NCBI GenBank assembly: GCA_024227565.1 | Contig: JAAEUE010000012.1 | Coordinates: 1-37,409 of the forward strand | Origin: Alphaproteobacteria bacterium | GTDB taxonomy: Bacteria > Pseudomonadota > Alphaproteobacteria > Rhizobiales > CAJQND01 | Length of the DNA: 37,409 bases | Direction: 5' to 3' | Shown: piece after piece, positions 21,524 to 30,436 of the stretch | How the letters are laid out: every line of letters starts with the position of its first letter | Numbering within the stretch: the stretch's first letter is position 1 | Notes under the pieces: generated by a model | Seen by the model: the letters and a program-made list of their open reading frames with translations, nothing else | Database searches by the model: none | What the model was told of the DNA's origin: nothing | Translations under genes and position numbers: made by a program

Positions 21524-23155
21524 TCAGCCTGCAAATAACAACAAGTTTTGCAAGCGTTCCTGCTGCCAGCGGGTTTCGGGAATGGTTGATTTGAGGCAGG
21601 TGCGGGCCTCGTCAAAGCGCTTCTGCTCAAGGAGGAATTCGGCATAGTCCATCAGGAACTCCTGGCCACCGTATTCAGCCTCCATGGCGGCGCGGTAGGC
21701 CGCATCGGCCTGGTCCAGATTGTCTGTGGCCCTGTGGATGTCGGCGATCAAACGGTAAGGCTCTCCTGCCGTGGGCGCCAAGTTGCTCCAACGCTTGGCG
21801 GCGAACAGGGCATCGGGCCAATTACTCAAAGCAACCTGGGCTTCGGCCAACGCCTGCCAGATGCTGGTCCGTTGCGGCTCGGCCTCGCTCAAGGTTGTGA
21901 GAAGGGCAACTGACTGTTCAGCCTCTCCGTTCGCGGTCATCACCCGCGCTTCCAGAACGCCGCGTTGCCAGCCACCCCAGTCTTTCGGAATGGAGGCGAT
22001 TGCCCGCTGCGCATCCTCTGAGCGGCCGAGGGCCAGGCAGGTTTCAGCAAACAGGGCGGCCAATTCAGCGGAGGTGTCCAACTGATCAGCGAACGGTTCC
22101 AGAAGGCGAATGGCTTTCTTGCGTCCGCCATCAGCAAGCGCGGCGCGGGCCTTGGTGATCTGGGTGTCGAGATCGGCGCTGCCTTTTGAGTCTCGGCTGA
22201 CATAGCCGTCAATCATGCGCCCGATGTTGAGATCGATGGCGGCCTGTTCCACATGGCGCTGGTCTTCTTCCCAAGCCGCGTCGCGCGTGCTCAGTGTGAC
22301 GCTCTCATAGCTTGGGAAATAGTCGATATGATCGTTCTCCGCGATGATCTCATCGGCTGCCGTGCGCAGGACGGCTTTTGACAATCCGTTGGCGACCAGC
22401 ACGTCCCGGCCGGTATAGGTGGCGGTCAACGGCACCGGCGAAACGGTGAGAAGGAGGCGTTGAGCGCTGCCGCACTTTTGTTTCAGCACGGCCACGATCT
22501 GGCGCAGATAAGTGAGGGTGTCCGCGTAGCTTAGCACGTGCAGTTCAAAACGGTCCGGATGCTTGGCCACCAGGGCCCGGCGCGGGGAATAGTTCAGGTA
22601 GAGGCCAGATTGGCGGTCGAACCAAACTTCCGTCAGCCCCAGGGTCATCACCACAACGCGGCAGTTTTTGACCTCGCCGGTGATGTCGGTGATCACCTTG
22701 CGGCGCTCAAGCACCTCATCGCGCGAGGCCGGCCGGATGGCGGCCGGCAAGTGGATGTCGACGAAGCGATCAGGATAGAGCTCGAACAGGTTCGCCTCCG
22801 CGTCAAACGGACGGTCCTCATCCAGCGCCCAGGTCAATTCGTTGAGAATTGAGGGCACGCCGTAATTGTTAAGAATGTTGGCGCGGTGCCTGAACAATGT
22901 GTGGCCGGCGCTGAGGATCCGCCGGGTCACCACATCGAAGCCGCGCGAAGCCAAGGCCTTTTCGATGTTGCGGGCAAAGCACGAGCCGATGGTGAAGATC
23001 TTCTCGCCCGATTCCAAATGGAAGTTCGGTGAGAAGCCCGGCTTGCATAAGGGTTCGATCCGGTTCTCAGGATCAAGCCGGGAGGGCCATGCGGAAAGCT
23101 CGTTGGCTTTCAGATTCTCAACCGCCTTGCTGCCTGGAATGATGGTTGTTGGCAT
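21524..23155 (-). CDS. GSCFA domain protein with C-terminal TPR-like region
   Basis: The 543-residue product starts 3 nt after the cystathionine beta-synthase stop. The name-giving GSCFA motif is at 57-61 in KIFTIGSCFARNIEKAL, followed by typical blocks (TLFRHRANILNNYG, VVMTLGLTEVWFD, LLTVSPVPLTATYTG, YFPSYE). GSCFA proteins resemble SGNH/GDSL hydrolases with the Ser of GSC as likely nucleophile and have been linked to surface polysaccharide modification. Residues from about 330 to the end form helical repeats of TPR type (for example EPYRLIADIHRATDNLDQADAAYRAAM is cut short here at its pattern of Leu/Ala/Tyr spacing). Position between two transsulfuration genes is unusual. Substrate unknown. 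Confidence 0.88.
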   Translation of the reverse strand: MPTTIIPGSKAVENLKANELSAWPSRLDPENRIEPLCKPGFSPNFHLESGEKIFTIGSCFARNIEKALASRGFDVVTRRILSAGHTLFRHRANILNNYGVPSILNELTWALDEDRPFDAEANLFELYPDRFVDIHLPAAIRPASRDEVLERRKVITDITGEVKNCRVVVMTLGLTEVWFDRQSGLYLNYSPRRALVAKHPDRFELHVLSYADTLTYLRQIVAVLKQKCGSAQRLLLTVSPVPLTATYTGRDVLVANGLSKAVLRTAADEIIAENDHIDYFPSYESVTLSTRDAAWEEDQRHVEQAAIDLNIGRMIDGYVSRDSKGSADLDTQITKARAALADGGRKKAIRLLEPFADQLDTSAELAALFAETCLALGRSEDAQRAIASIPKDWGGWQRGVLEARVMTANGEAEQSVALLTTLSEAEPQRTSIWQALAEAQVALSNWPDALFAAKRWSNLAPTAGEPYRLIADIHRATDNLDQADAAYRAAMEAEYGGQEFLMDYAEFLLEQKRFDEARTCLKSTIPETRWQQERLQNLLLFAG

Positions 23156-23158
23156 GGT

Positions 23159-24544
23159 TTATCCTGCCGCCAGCCTCATGTGGTTGAGGACGTCGATCTT
23201 TGTGATCAGGCCTTGGAACTTGCCATTGTGAATGACCGGCACCACCAAGCCGCGGGTGAGCAGGAGCAGGACGCGGGCGAGGTCCTCATCGGCGCTGACC
23301 GTGCGCAGATCGGTGGACATGATCTCAGATGCGAGCCCTTCAAATCCGCCCGTGTCGTAAACGTGCAACAACAGGTCTTCCTCATCCAGCAGGCCCACCA
23401 GCTTGTCGTCATCCAGCACGGGAATTTGCGATATGTCGTAGAGCTTCATGGACCGGTAGGCCTGTTCAAGCGTGGTGCTTGGCTTGATCGCAACGGTTTG
23501 GCGCTCGGCATGTTTGCGAGACACCAGATCGCGCAAGTCGCCGGTCATCGGGCTGTCCATGAAGCCATTGTCGACCATCCAATAGTCGTTGAACATTTTG
23601 GACAGGTACTTGTTGCCGCTGTCACACACGAAGGAGACCACAGTCTTCGCCTCGGTCTGAGCCCGGGCGTGTTTCAGGGCAGCAGCAATCAACGTTCCGG
23701 AGGAGGAGCCGGCGAGGATGCCTTCTTTCTCCAGCAGCAGGCGGGCGGTATCAAAGGCCTCGCCATCGGTGATGGTGTAGGCGAATTTGACCCGGGAAAC
23801 ATCCATGATTGGCGGCAGGAAGTCTTCGCCGATCCCTTCGACCATCCATGAGCCGACGTCGGTGGAAACCTCTCCAGTCTCCACATAATGGGTGAGGATT
23901 GAACCCTCAGGATCCGCCAGGACCATTTCGGTTTCCGGGCAGTTGTCTGCAAAGTACTGGGACAATCCAGTGATGGTGCCGCCTGAGCCGACGCCGCACA
24001 CCACGGCGTGGGGCAGGGTGCCGGCCGCCTTGCATTGTGCCAAGATCTCCGGGCCTGTGGTGTCGTAATGGGCTTTGGGGTTGGCCGGATTGCCGAACTG
24101 GTTGACGTAGTAGTAGCCGTGCTCGGCGGCCAGGCGTTCGGCCATGTCCTGGTAATAGTCCGGATGGCCCTTGCCCACGTCGGACCGGGTTGTAATCACT
24201 TCGGCCCCCATGGCCCGAAGGTGAAAGATTTTTTCCTGGGCCATCTTGTCCGGCACGATGATCACCAGGCCGTAGCCCTTTTGAGCCGCGGTGAGGGCTA
24301 AGCCCAGGCCGGTGTTGCCCGCGGTTGCCTCGATGATGGTGCCACCGGGTTTTAGGGAGCCATCCGCTTCAGCCGCCTCAATCATCGCCTTGCCGATACG
24401 GTCTTTGATCGAGCCGCCCGGGTTCTGGTTTTCAAGCTTCACAAAGAGCCGGCACTTGCCTGTGTCCAGCTTGGTGATCTCGTGCATCGGCGTGTCGCCG
24501 ATTTCATCCAAAACAGATGCATGAACAGAGCTAGGCGGTGTCAT
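23159..24544 (-). CDS. Cystathionine beta-synthase with CBS domain pair
   Basis: The 461-residue product has a PLP-dependent cysteine-synthase fold in residues 1-320: Lys47 in NPGGSIKDRIG binds PLP, TAGNTG binds substrate, GVGSGGTITG holds the phosphate and AGSSSGT closes the site. Residues about 335-461 are two CBS modules (IKPSTTLEQAYRSMKLYDIS and STDLRTVSADEDLARVLLL regions). This is the architecture of cystathionine beta-synthase, which condenses serine and homocysteine, rather than of O-acetylserine sulfhydrylase, which lacks CBS domains. It is the first gene of a set with GSCFA and the gamma-enzyme. Confidence 0.93.
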   Translation of the reverse strand: MTPPSSVHASVLDEIGDTPMHEITKLDTGKCRLFVKLENQNPGGSIKDRIGKAMIEAAEADGSLKPGGTIIEATAGNTGLGLALTAAQKGYGLVIIVPDKMAQEKIFHLRAMGAEVITTRSDVGKGHPDYYQDMAERLAAEHGYYYVNQFGNPANPKAHYDTTGPEILAQCKAAGTLPHAVVCGVGSGGTITGLSQYFADNCPETEMVLADPEGSILTHYVETGEVSTDVGSWMVEGIGEDFLPPIMDVSRVKFAYTITDGEAFDTARLLLEKEGILAGSSSGTLIAAALKHARAQTEAKTVVSFVCDSGNKYLSKMFNDYWMVDNGFMDSPMTGDLRDLVSRKHAERQTVAIKPSTTLEQAYRSMKLYDISQIPVLDDDKLVGLLDEEDLLLHVYDTGGFEGLASEIMSTDLRTVSADEDLARVLLLLTRGLVVPVIHNGKFQGLITKIDVLNHMRLAAG

Positions 24545-24620
24545 TCAGTTCGTTCTCCGGGGCAGATAGAACATGGCGCGGCACTGGGCAACCGCTTGTG
24601 CTGTTCATGTGCGTGATAAA

Positions 24621-25130
24621 TCAAACCCTTTCAAGGGTCACGATGTCAAAGTTCGCGGTGTCTTTGGGGCCTTCCTGGTGATGCTCGCGGGCCACTTCTT
24701 CCCATTCATCAGATGGGAGCTCGGGGTAAACGGTGTCGCCCGCCATTTCCGCCATAACACGGGTCATATAGATACGCGTGGTCCGATCCAGGGTTTGCAG
24801 ATAGATCTCGCCGCCGCCAATCACACAGACCTCTTCAGCGCCTGTGTCCTTTGCCAGCCGAACGCCAAGCTCCAGCGCTTCGTCAATGGAAGACACCACG
24901 TGCACACCGTCGGCTTGATAGGCGGCTGAGCGGCTGATAACGATGTTGGCCCGGCCCGGGAGCGGTCTGCCGATGGAATCGAAGGTCTTGCGGCCCATTA
25001 TGATGGGTTTGCCCATGGTGATCTGTTTGAAACGTTTCAGATCCGAAGGTAGGCTCCACGGCATGTCGCCGTTGGCACCAATGACGCCATTTAGGGACAC
25101 CGCCACCACCTGAACTATTGCAACGGTCAT
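24621..25130 (-). CDS. folA: Dihydrofolate reductase
   Basis: The 169-residue product reduces dihydrofolate with NADPH. It has the NGVIGANGDMPWSLPSDLKRF substrate loop (with the active Asp of PSDLKRF), the MGRKTFDSIGRPLPGR NADPH block and the VCVIGGGEIYLQTL block. It lies 114 nt downstream of thyA on the same strand, the order usual in alphaproteobacteria; DHFR regenerates the tetrahydrofolate that ThyA oxidises. Confidence 0.97.
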   Translation of the reverse strand: MTVAIVQVVAVSLNGVIGANGDMPWSLPSDLKRFKQITMGKPIIMGRKTFDSIGRPLPGRANIVISRSAAYQADGVHVVSSIDEALELGVRLAKDTGAEEVCVIGGGEIYLQTLDRTTRIYMTRVMAEMAGDTVYPELPSDEWEEVAREHHQEGPKDTANFDIVTLERV

Positions 25131-25244
25131 TGTGCCTGTGCCTCTTCCAACTCAGCCAATGTTGCGCCGGGCCCTTGGGTGCAAAAGTGCTTTGCTTTCG
25201 TCTTGCCTATCTGCTTAACCAGCCAATATTTCATTGCCGAAGCA

Positions 25245-26039
25245 CTATACGGCAACCGGGGCGGCAATGTGAGGGTGGTTCTCGTAGCCTACGATTTCAA
25301 AGTCATCGAATTCAAAGCCATCGATCTCCTGCACATCCCGTTTGATCACCAGCCTGGGCAAAGGGCAGGGCTCGCGGGTGAGCTGTTCGTCGGTCTGGTC
25401 CAGGTGATTGAGATAAAGGTGGGCATCACCAAACGTGTGGATGAACTCCCCAGGCCGCAAACCTGTGATATGGGCCATCATGTGGGTCAGGAGCGCATAG
25501 GACGCGATGTTGAAGGGCACGCCCAGGAAGATGTCTGCCGACCGCTGGTAGAGCTGACAGGAGAGCCTGCCGTCGGCCACATAAAACTGAAAGAGGCAAT
25601 GGCACGGCGGCAGGGCCATGTCGTCAACATCCGCCACGTTCCAGGCACACACAATGTGGCGGCGCGAGTTGGGCGCGTTTTTCAAGCTTTCAACCACCGT
25701 TGCAATCTGATCGATTTGCCGTCCGTCCGGTGTCGGCCAAGAGCGCCATTGATGCCCGTAGACGGGCCCAAGATTACCGTTCACATCGGCCCACTCATCC
25801 CAAATCCTCACGCCGTTGTCTTTCAGATAGGTGATGTTGGTATCGCCCTTCAGAAACCAGAGCAGCTCGTAGATGATTGACTTCAAATGCAGGCGCTTGG
25901 TGGTGACCAATGGGAAGCCTTGTGCCAGGTCAAAGCGCATCTGGTGGCCGAAAACCGAAAGTGTGCCTGTGCCCGTGCGATCGCCTTTTTGAGCGCCGGT
26001 GTTGCGCACGTGGCGCATGAGATCGAGATATTGTTTCAT
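25245..26039 (-). CDS. thyA: Thymidylate synthase
   Basis: The 264-residue product makes dTMP from dUMP with methylenetetrahydrofolate. The nucleophile is Cys146 in [10 protein letters not shown]. The phosphate-binding Arg residues lie in GDRTGTGT and [11 protein letters not shown], and the [19 protein letters not shown] and [11 protein letters not shown] blocks are invariant-type. The length is the standard short form. It is followed by folA and preceded, 33 nt upstream, by the TetR gene on the same strand. Confidence 0.98.
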   Translation of the reverse strand: MKQYLDLMRHVRNTGAQKGDRTGTGTLSVFGHQMRFDLAQGFPLVTTKRLHLKSIIYELLWFLKGDTNITYLKDNGVRIWDEWADVNGNLGPVYGHQWRSWPTPDGRQIDQIATVVESLKNAPNSRRHIVCAWNVADVDDMALPPCHCLFQFYVADGRLSCQLYQRSADIFLGVPFNIASYALLTHMMAHITGLRPGEFIHTFGDAHLYLNHLDQTDEQLTREPCPLPRLVIKRDVQEIDGFEFDDFEIVGYENHPHIAAPVAV

Positions 26040-26072
26040 TCTGATTGTGCCGCTTGAACGTGTCTGCCCATC

Positions 26073-26678
26073 TTAGCGTTTTGCCTTCATGCCCGCCACA
26101 TGATTGGTGATCAGGACATTTATGGTGTCGCGAATGTTGCCCAGGCCCAAAATTCTGTGCCGGCCATGGGCCACCAGAGACAACATGCCATGCACCGCGG
26201 CCCAAAGAGCCCGTGCGGAGGCTTGAATTTCACTATCGTTAGTTTCAGGAGATACGGCGCGCAAAGCCTCTTCGATGTAGCTGAACAAGTGCAAAGTTTG
26301 CGCGAGATTGCGCTTGTGGGATTCGCTTTCCGGGTCGACTTCCCCAACAAACAGCGCTGCCCAGGTGTTCTCATTCGTTGTGACAAAGCCAATATAGGCG
26401 TCCGCATAGGCCATCAACAGTTCGTCACTTTTGCGCGCTGAATTATCCACACTGGTGATGATGCCGGTGATCTTGGCTATGGTTCGCGCGTTCACCTCGC
26501 CGATGAGATCGTCCATCTGGCGAAACACATTGTAGGTGGTTCCCACCGCAATATTGAGATCAGCGGCAAGCCGGCGCGCTGTGAGAGCCTCAACCCCCTG
26601 ATCGGTGATAATGCGCTCTGCGGCATCAATCATCGCAGTGCGCAGCTCCTCGCGGCTTTCCATTATCTTTTTTGGCAT
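26073..26678 (-). CDS. TetR-family transcriptional regulator
   Basis: The 201-residue product has the family N-terminus: AMIDAAERIITDQGVEALTARRLAADLNIAVGTTY in outline, with the helix-turn-helix at LTARRLAADLN to VGTTYNVFRQMDDL. The C-terminal ligand domain includes a NTWAALFVGEV segment typical of TetR_C proteins that respond to lipophilic compounds. It is divergent from the small membrane protein / type III polyketide synthase / exporter operon, and palindromes of its likely operator lie in the shared 166-nt region. It probably represses that operon and itself, and is released by a ligand, perhaps the operon product. Confidence 0.92.
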   Translation of the reverse strand: MPKKIMESREELRTAMIDAAERIITDQGVEALTARRLAADLNIAVGTTYNVFRQMDDLIGEVNARTIAKITGIITSVDNSARKSDELLMAYADAYIGFVTTNENTWAALFVGEVDPESESHKRNLAQTLHLFSYIEEALRAVSPETNDSEIQASARALWAAVHGMLSLVAHGRHRILGLGNIRDTINVLITNHVAGMKAKR

Positions 26679-26780
26679 GCGGGTGCGGTCTCCAGTGTCT
26701 CTCTATTATAGAGCATTCTTTGTCTCGATTCTGAATGTTGTTTAAGCGGTGGTGGAGTGGTTCTGAGGTTTCATATTTTC

Positions 26781-26833
26781 TATTGAACATTGTTCAATAA
26801 AAGGTTATATCATATATGAACGATGTTCAATAT
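26781..26833. promoter_or_regulatory. TetR operators and promoter
   Basis: A perfect 19-nt palindrome TATTGAACATTGTTCAATA (26781-26799) and an imperfect one, TGAACGATGTTCA (26817-26829), share GAAC-N3-GTTC half sites. A rightward promoter fits as TTGAAC (26784-26789), 16-nt spacer, TATATC (26806-26811), so the first palindrome covers the -35 box and the second the start region. This is a classic repressor layout. Confidence 0.75.
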
Positions 26834-26844
26834 GGAGTGTGACA

Positions 26845-27057
26845 ATGGTAAAATCTTCGGAAAAACCCGTTGCGGTTGCTGGAATCATGATGATTCTGGC
26901 GCTGTGCTACCAGGTGCAAGCGCCGCAATGGATTTATGCTGGTATGGCCGGATTCGCAGGCGCGGGTGCTGCGCTCTGGTTTAGGGTGGAGAAACGGGTC
27001 ACATCGTGGATGCCGGATTCTGAATTCCCAAACTGGCTACTCACTAAAATGTCTTGA
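26845..27057 (+). CDS. Small two-helix membrane protein, unknown
   Basis: The 70-residue product starts at the ATG at 26845 with GGAG 7 nt before it; a GTG two codons upstream is less well placed. Two hydrophobic stretches (VAVAGIMMILALCYQV and WIYAGMAGFAGAGAALWF) are separated by a short loop with PQW, and the tail is polar (SEFPNWLL). It is the first gene after the TetR-controlled promoter and 118 nt before the polyketide synthase gene. No family is recognised; it may assist the membrane-bound product pathway. Confidence 0.65.
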   Translation: MVKSSEKPVAVAGIMMILALCYQVQAPQWIYAGMAGFAGAGAALWFRVEKRVTSWMPDSEFPNWLLTKMS

Positions 27058-27175
27058 ATTGTCCCATATTCCTGGGCCCACATGACGAAATCGATAGTGG
27101 AAGTGAAGAGAAGCCGTTATCTCTTTCTGAGAATCTCCTCTATGGTGATTCTTGGTGGGCATTCAGGGGTATTAA

Positions 27176-28231
27176 ATGGCGGCATCGAAAGCGGTTTCCC
27201 TCAAGGCGTTGGCCACGGCCGTTCCGGGAAACACTATACTACAAAGCGACGCTGCTGAGGTGGCCACGCGAGTTTTTGAATCACGATATTCTGAGTTCAA
27301 TCGCCTAAAGTCCGTGTTCCGGACTGCCGGCATTCACAAGCGCCAGATGGCTCAGCCTATTGAGTGGTATCTTGAGCCAAAGAACTGGCCAGAACGCGGT
27401 GAAGCTTATCTGGACAGCGCAACGCTGCTGTTCATTGAGGCAGCACAGTTGGTCCTGGATCAGTCCAACCTCATGCCCGCTGACATCGACACAATTGTCA
27501 CGATCAGCTCAACCGGCATTGCAACCCCGGGCCTGGAAGCCAGGGCGCTGAATGAAATGGGCTTTCGCCGTGATGTGAAACGGGTGCCGGTGTTTGGCTT
27601 GGGCTGTGCCGGAGGCACATCCGGTCTTGCGTTGGCGACGCGGCTTGCCCAAGCGGAGCCGGGAACCAATGTGCTGATTGTGATCGTAGAGCTGTGTTCC
27701 TTGTCGTTCCGCTTTGACGTGCTGACCAAGGCAAACGTCGTTGCCACCGCTCTGTTTGGTGACGGAGCCGCAGCGGCTATCGTGAACGCTGATGGCAAGG
27801 GCGAGATCATCGTTGAAGGCGGCCAGGAATATACCTGGCCCGATACGCTCAACATTATGGGCTGGTCGGTGGACCAGGCAGGTTTGGGTGTGATCTTCGA
27901 CCGCGCGATCCCACCATTCGCCCGGGAGCATTTGGCACCAGCAGTTGACAGTATGTTGGGCGAGCTCGGCATGAACCGTGACGATGTAGGGCGTTTTGCC
28001 TTCCATCCGGGGGGCCAGAAGGTGGTCGCGGCCATCGAATCGGCAATGGAGTTGGGGCAGGGCACCTTGAACGTTGAGCGTGACGTGCTGCGCGACTTTG
28101 GCAACATGTCGGCCCCCACCGTGTTCTTCGTATTGGAACGGCTGATGAAGAAAGGATTGCCCAAGCGCACACTCATCTCAGCGCTGGGGCCTGGTTTCAC
28201 TTCATCGTGTGTTTCACTGAGAGCTGCATGA
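27176..28231 (+). CDS. Type III polyketide synthase (chalcone/stilbene synthase family)
   Basis: The 351-residue product condenses an acyl-CoA starter with malonyl-CoA units. The triad is complete: Cys144 in GLGCAGGTSG, His277 in FAFHPGGQKV and Asn310 in DFGNMSAPTVFF. AGGGG-like spacing is provided by AGGGGT before the ATG. In bacteria, such enzymes next to an isoprenylcysteine methyltransferase-like gene make alkylpyrones or alkylresorcinols from long-chain starters, as in the Bacillus bpsA-bpsB pair. Here the methyltransferase-like gene follows with a 4-nt ATGA overlap. The starter unit cannot be read from sequence. Confidence 0.95.
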   Translation: MAASKAVSLKALATAVPGNTILQSDAAEVATRVFESRYSEFNRLKSVFRTAGIHKRQMAQPIEWYLEPKNWPERGEAYLDSATLLFIEAAQLVLDQSNLMPADIDTIVTISSTGIATPGLEARALNEMGFRRDVKRVPVFGLGCAGGTSGLALATRLAQAEPGTNVLIVIVELCSLSFRFDVLTKANVVATALFGDGAAAAIVNADGKGEIIVEGGQEYTWPDTLNIMGWSVDQAGLGVIFDRAIPPFAREHLAPAVDSMLGELGMNRDDVGRFAFHPGGQKVVAAIESAMELGQGTLNVERDVLRDFGNMSAPTVFFVLERLMKKGLPKRTLISALGPGFTSSCVSLRAA

Positions 28232-28758
28232 TCACATTTGCAACGATGGTCTTGGCGCTGGTGACGTTTCAGCGCTTGGGAGAACTTGTGTGGGCCCAGC
28301 GCAATATGCGCCGACTCATGAAAAAAGGCGCGCGCGAAGAGGCGCCGGGCCACTATCTGCTGATTGTTCTCTTGCACGCGGCCTGGCTGCTCGGCCTCTG
28401 GTGGTTTGCCTGGGATGCGCCGGTCAATCTTTTCTGGCTGGCTGTGTTCGTTGTGCTCCAGCTGTTGCGGCTTTGGGTGCTCGCCACCTTGGGGGAACGC
28501 TGGACCACGAAGATCGTGGTACTGCCTGGTGCCGAACGGATCACCTCCGGCCCGTTCAAATTCCTCAACCATCCCAATTATGCAGTCGTCATCGGGGAGA
28601 TCGCGGTCTTGCCGTTAACGTTCGGGCTTTGGCTGTTTGCCATCATCTTCTCCTTGCTTAATGCGGCTGTATTGTTCATTCGAATTCGGGCAGAGAATGA
28701 AGCGTTGGAACGGGCCTCCGCAGAAGCTTCCACAAGGGAAGATGACCACAAGCCATAG
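28228..28758 (+). CDS. Isoprenylcysteine carboxyl methyltransferase-like membrane enzyme
   Basis: The 176-residue product starts at the ATG overlapping the polyketide synthase stop (ATGA). It has about five membrane helices and the ICMT-family C-terminal block: GERWTTKIVVLPG, then GPFKFLNHPNYAVVIGEI with the characteristic HPNY, and finally IRAENEAL with the R-x-x-x-E pair. In this context it most likely O-methylates the polyketide with S-adenosylmethionine, as proposed for the Bacillus partner BpsB; it is not expected to act on prenylated proteins. Confidence 0.9.
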   Translation: MITFATMVLALVTFQRLGELVWAQRNMRRLMKKGAREEAPGHYLLIVLLHAAWLLGLWWFAWDAPVNLFWLAVFVVLQLLRLWVLATLGERWTTKIVVLPGAERITSGPFKFLNHPNYAVVIGEIAVLPLTFGLWLFAIIFSLLNAAVLFIRIRAENEALERASAEASTREDDHKP

Positions 28759-30304
28759 CACCACCCACACACCTGAGCTGACCTGGCGCGTTTGGGCCGG
28801 GTTCTCAGCCATGTGTGTGGGCATGTTCATGGCCATTCTCGACATTCAGATTGTCGCCACATCGCTGCCGGCCATCCGCGATGCCTTGAAGATCGAAGCC
28901 GATCAGATGAGCTGGATTCAGACCGCCTATCTGATTGCCGAGGTGATCGCCATTCCGCTCACCGGCTTCGCGTCGCGGGCGCTGTCGTTGCGCAACCTGT
29001 TCCTGGCAGCGCTCAGCTTATTCACCCTGGCGTCCATCGGTTGTGCCTACAGCCCAGACTTTGCAACCCTGATCGGCTTCCGCATTGTCCAGGGACTTGC
29101 GGGCGGCTGCCTTATCCCTCTGGTGTTCTCGGCTGTGTTCTTGATGTTCCCGGTGCACCGGCAAGGCCTGGCCACCACAATTGGAGGCGTGTTGGCTGTT
29201 CTGGCGCCTACCGTGGGGCCGACCGTGGGCGGCTACATCACCCAGACTTACAGCTGGCCCTGGCTGTTCCTGATCAACGTGTTGCCGGGCATTTTGGCGG
29301 TGTCGGCCGGTGCTTGGTTTGTGGCTGAGGGCGCCCGCGAACGCGGCCTGTTGCGCCGTCTGGACTGGCTGGGTCTGGGCGCCCTTGCCATTGGCCTGGC
29401 CTCTCTGGAGATCGCGCTGAAGGAAGCGCCCGAGCGGGGCTGGGCCTCTCTCCTCATCCTGGCGCTGCTGGGAACCGTTGTGATCATGAGTGCCGGATTT
29501 GTCGCCCGCTCGTTGCGCCATGGCGAACCCATCGTGGATCTGCGCCTGTTCAAAGACCGGAACTTCGCCATTGCCTGTGCCTTGAGCTTCCTCTTCGGCA
29601 TGGGCCTGTTCGGCTCGGTTTACATGATGCCGGTGTTCTTAGGCCTGGTGCGCGAGCATGGTCCGCTCGACATTGGCCTGATCATGCTGGTGACCGGCGT
29701 GGCCCAGCTCCTCTCCGCCCCGATTGCCGTGCAGCTTGAGCAGCGCATTGATGCCAGACTGCTCACCGCCGGCGGCTTCCTGTGCTTTGCGATTGGTCTT
29801 GGCTGGAGCTATGACCAGACGGCAACGACCGATTTTGACGAAATGTTCTGGCCGCAGGTTGTGCGCGGTGTGGCGATTATGTTCTGCCTTCTGCCGCCCA
29901 CGCGGATTGCGCTGGGCATGCTGGCCGAACACAAGGTGCCGGACGGCAGCGCCCTGTTCAACTTGATGCGCAACCTGGGCGGGGCCATCGGCATCGCCCT
30001 GATCGACACGGTGATGTGGCAGCGCGCGCCGGTGCTCGGCAAGGCCATTGGCATCAAGCTTTTGGAGGGGGATCCGGACGCGCTGGCGTTCGCCAACCTC
30101 ACGATCTACGACATCCCGCCACCGGGCTTCGTGCCGCCCGAACAGATGCTGGAGACCATCCGCCCCTCGGTTGAGGCGGCGGGGCTGACCATGGCGATCA
30201 ACGAGGCTTGGGCGATGGTGGCGCTGTTTACCCTGGCCGGCCTGGCGCTCGTGCCCTTCGTGCGCAAACATGAACAAGAAATCTCAACCAATAAGGCCAT
30301 ATAG
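28742..30304 (+). CDS. MFS exporter, EmrB/QacA (DHA2, 14-helix) family
   Basis: The 520-residue product starts at the ATG at 28742, inside the end of the methyltransferase gene (17-nt overlap), with AAGGGAAG upstream. Signs are the first-helix motif MFMAILDIQIVATSLPAI (motif D1 type), the loop GFASRALSLRN, and motif C in helix 5, VLAPTVGPTVGGYI, typical of drug/proton antiporters. About fourteen helices are visible. DHA2 exporters move lipophilic compounds with proton exchange, so it probably exports the methylated polyketide or confers tolerance to the ligand of TetR. Its last codons lie in the end of dispersed-repeat copy B. Confidence 0.93.
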   Translation: MTTSHSTTHTPELTWRVWAGFSAMCVGMFMAILDIQIVATSLPAIRDALKIEADQMSWIQTAYLIAEVIAIPLTGFASRALSLRNLFLAALSLFTLASIGCAYSPDFATLIGFRIVQGLAGGCLIPLVFSAVFLMFPVHRQGLATTIGGVLAVLAPTVGPTVGGYITQTYSWPWLFLINVLPGILAVSAGAWFVAEGARERGLLRRLDWLGLGALAIGLASLEIALKEAPERGWASLLILALLGTVVIMSAGFVARSLRHGEPIVDLRLFKDRNFAIACALSFLFGMGLFGSVYMMPVFLGLVREHGPLDIGLIMLVTGVAQLLSAPIAVQLEQRIDARLLTAGGFLCFAIGLGWSYDQTATTDFDEMFWPQVVRGVAIMFCLLPPTRIALGMLAEHKVPDGSALFNLMRNLGGAIGIALIDTVMWQRAPVLGKAIGIKLLEGDPDALAFANLTIYDIPPPGFVPPEQMLETIRPSVEAAGLTMAINEAWAMVALFTLAGLALVPFVRKHEQEISTNKAI

Positions 30305-30436
30305 CGCTGGTTTAACCTTTAAATCAGGGTGTTACGCGAATTTGGGTTCGTTTCGCAGAATCGCGAATTTTGGCAGAAATCCGCCGTTGAAGATGAACGC
30401 CAGGAAAATAAATATAAACTATTTAGTGGCAAATCG
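30289..30436 (-). repeat. Dispersed repeat, copy B
   Basis: This is the inverted partner of the repeat at 19995-20146, with an identical 33-nt core at 30331-30363. It overlaps the last five codons and stop of the MFS gene (AAGGCCATATAG), so insertion or exchange at this site seems to have shaped that C-terminus. It forms the left border of the ATPase-TIR locus. Confidence 0.75.

Noticed and set aside
27460..28572. Minus-strand open frame of 370 codons
   Set aside because: It lies antisense to the polyketide synthase and methyltransferase genes, whose catalytic motifs are intact; it is a by-product of GC-rich codon use.
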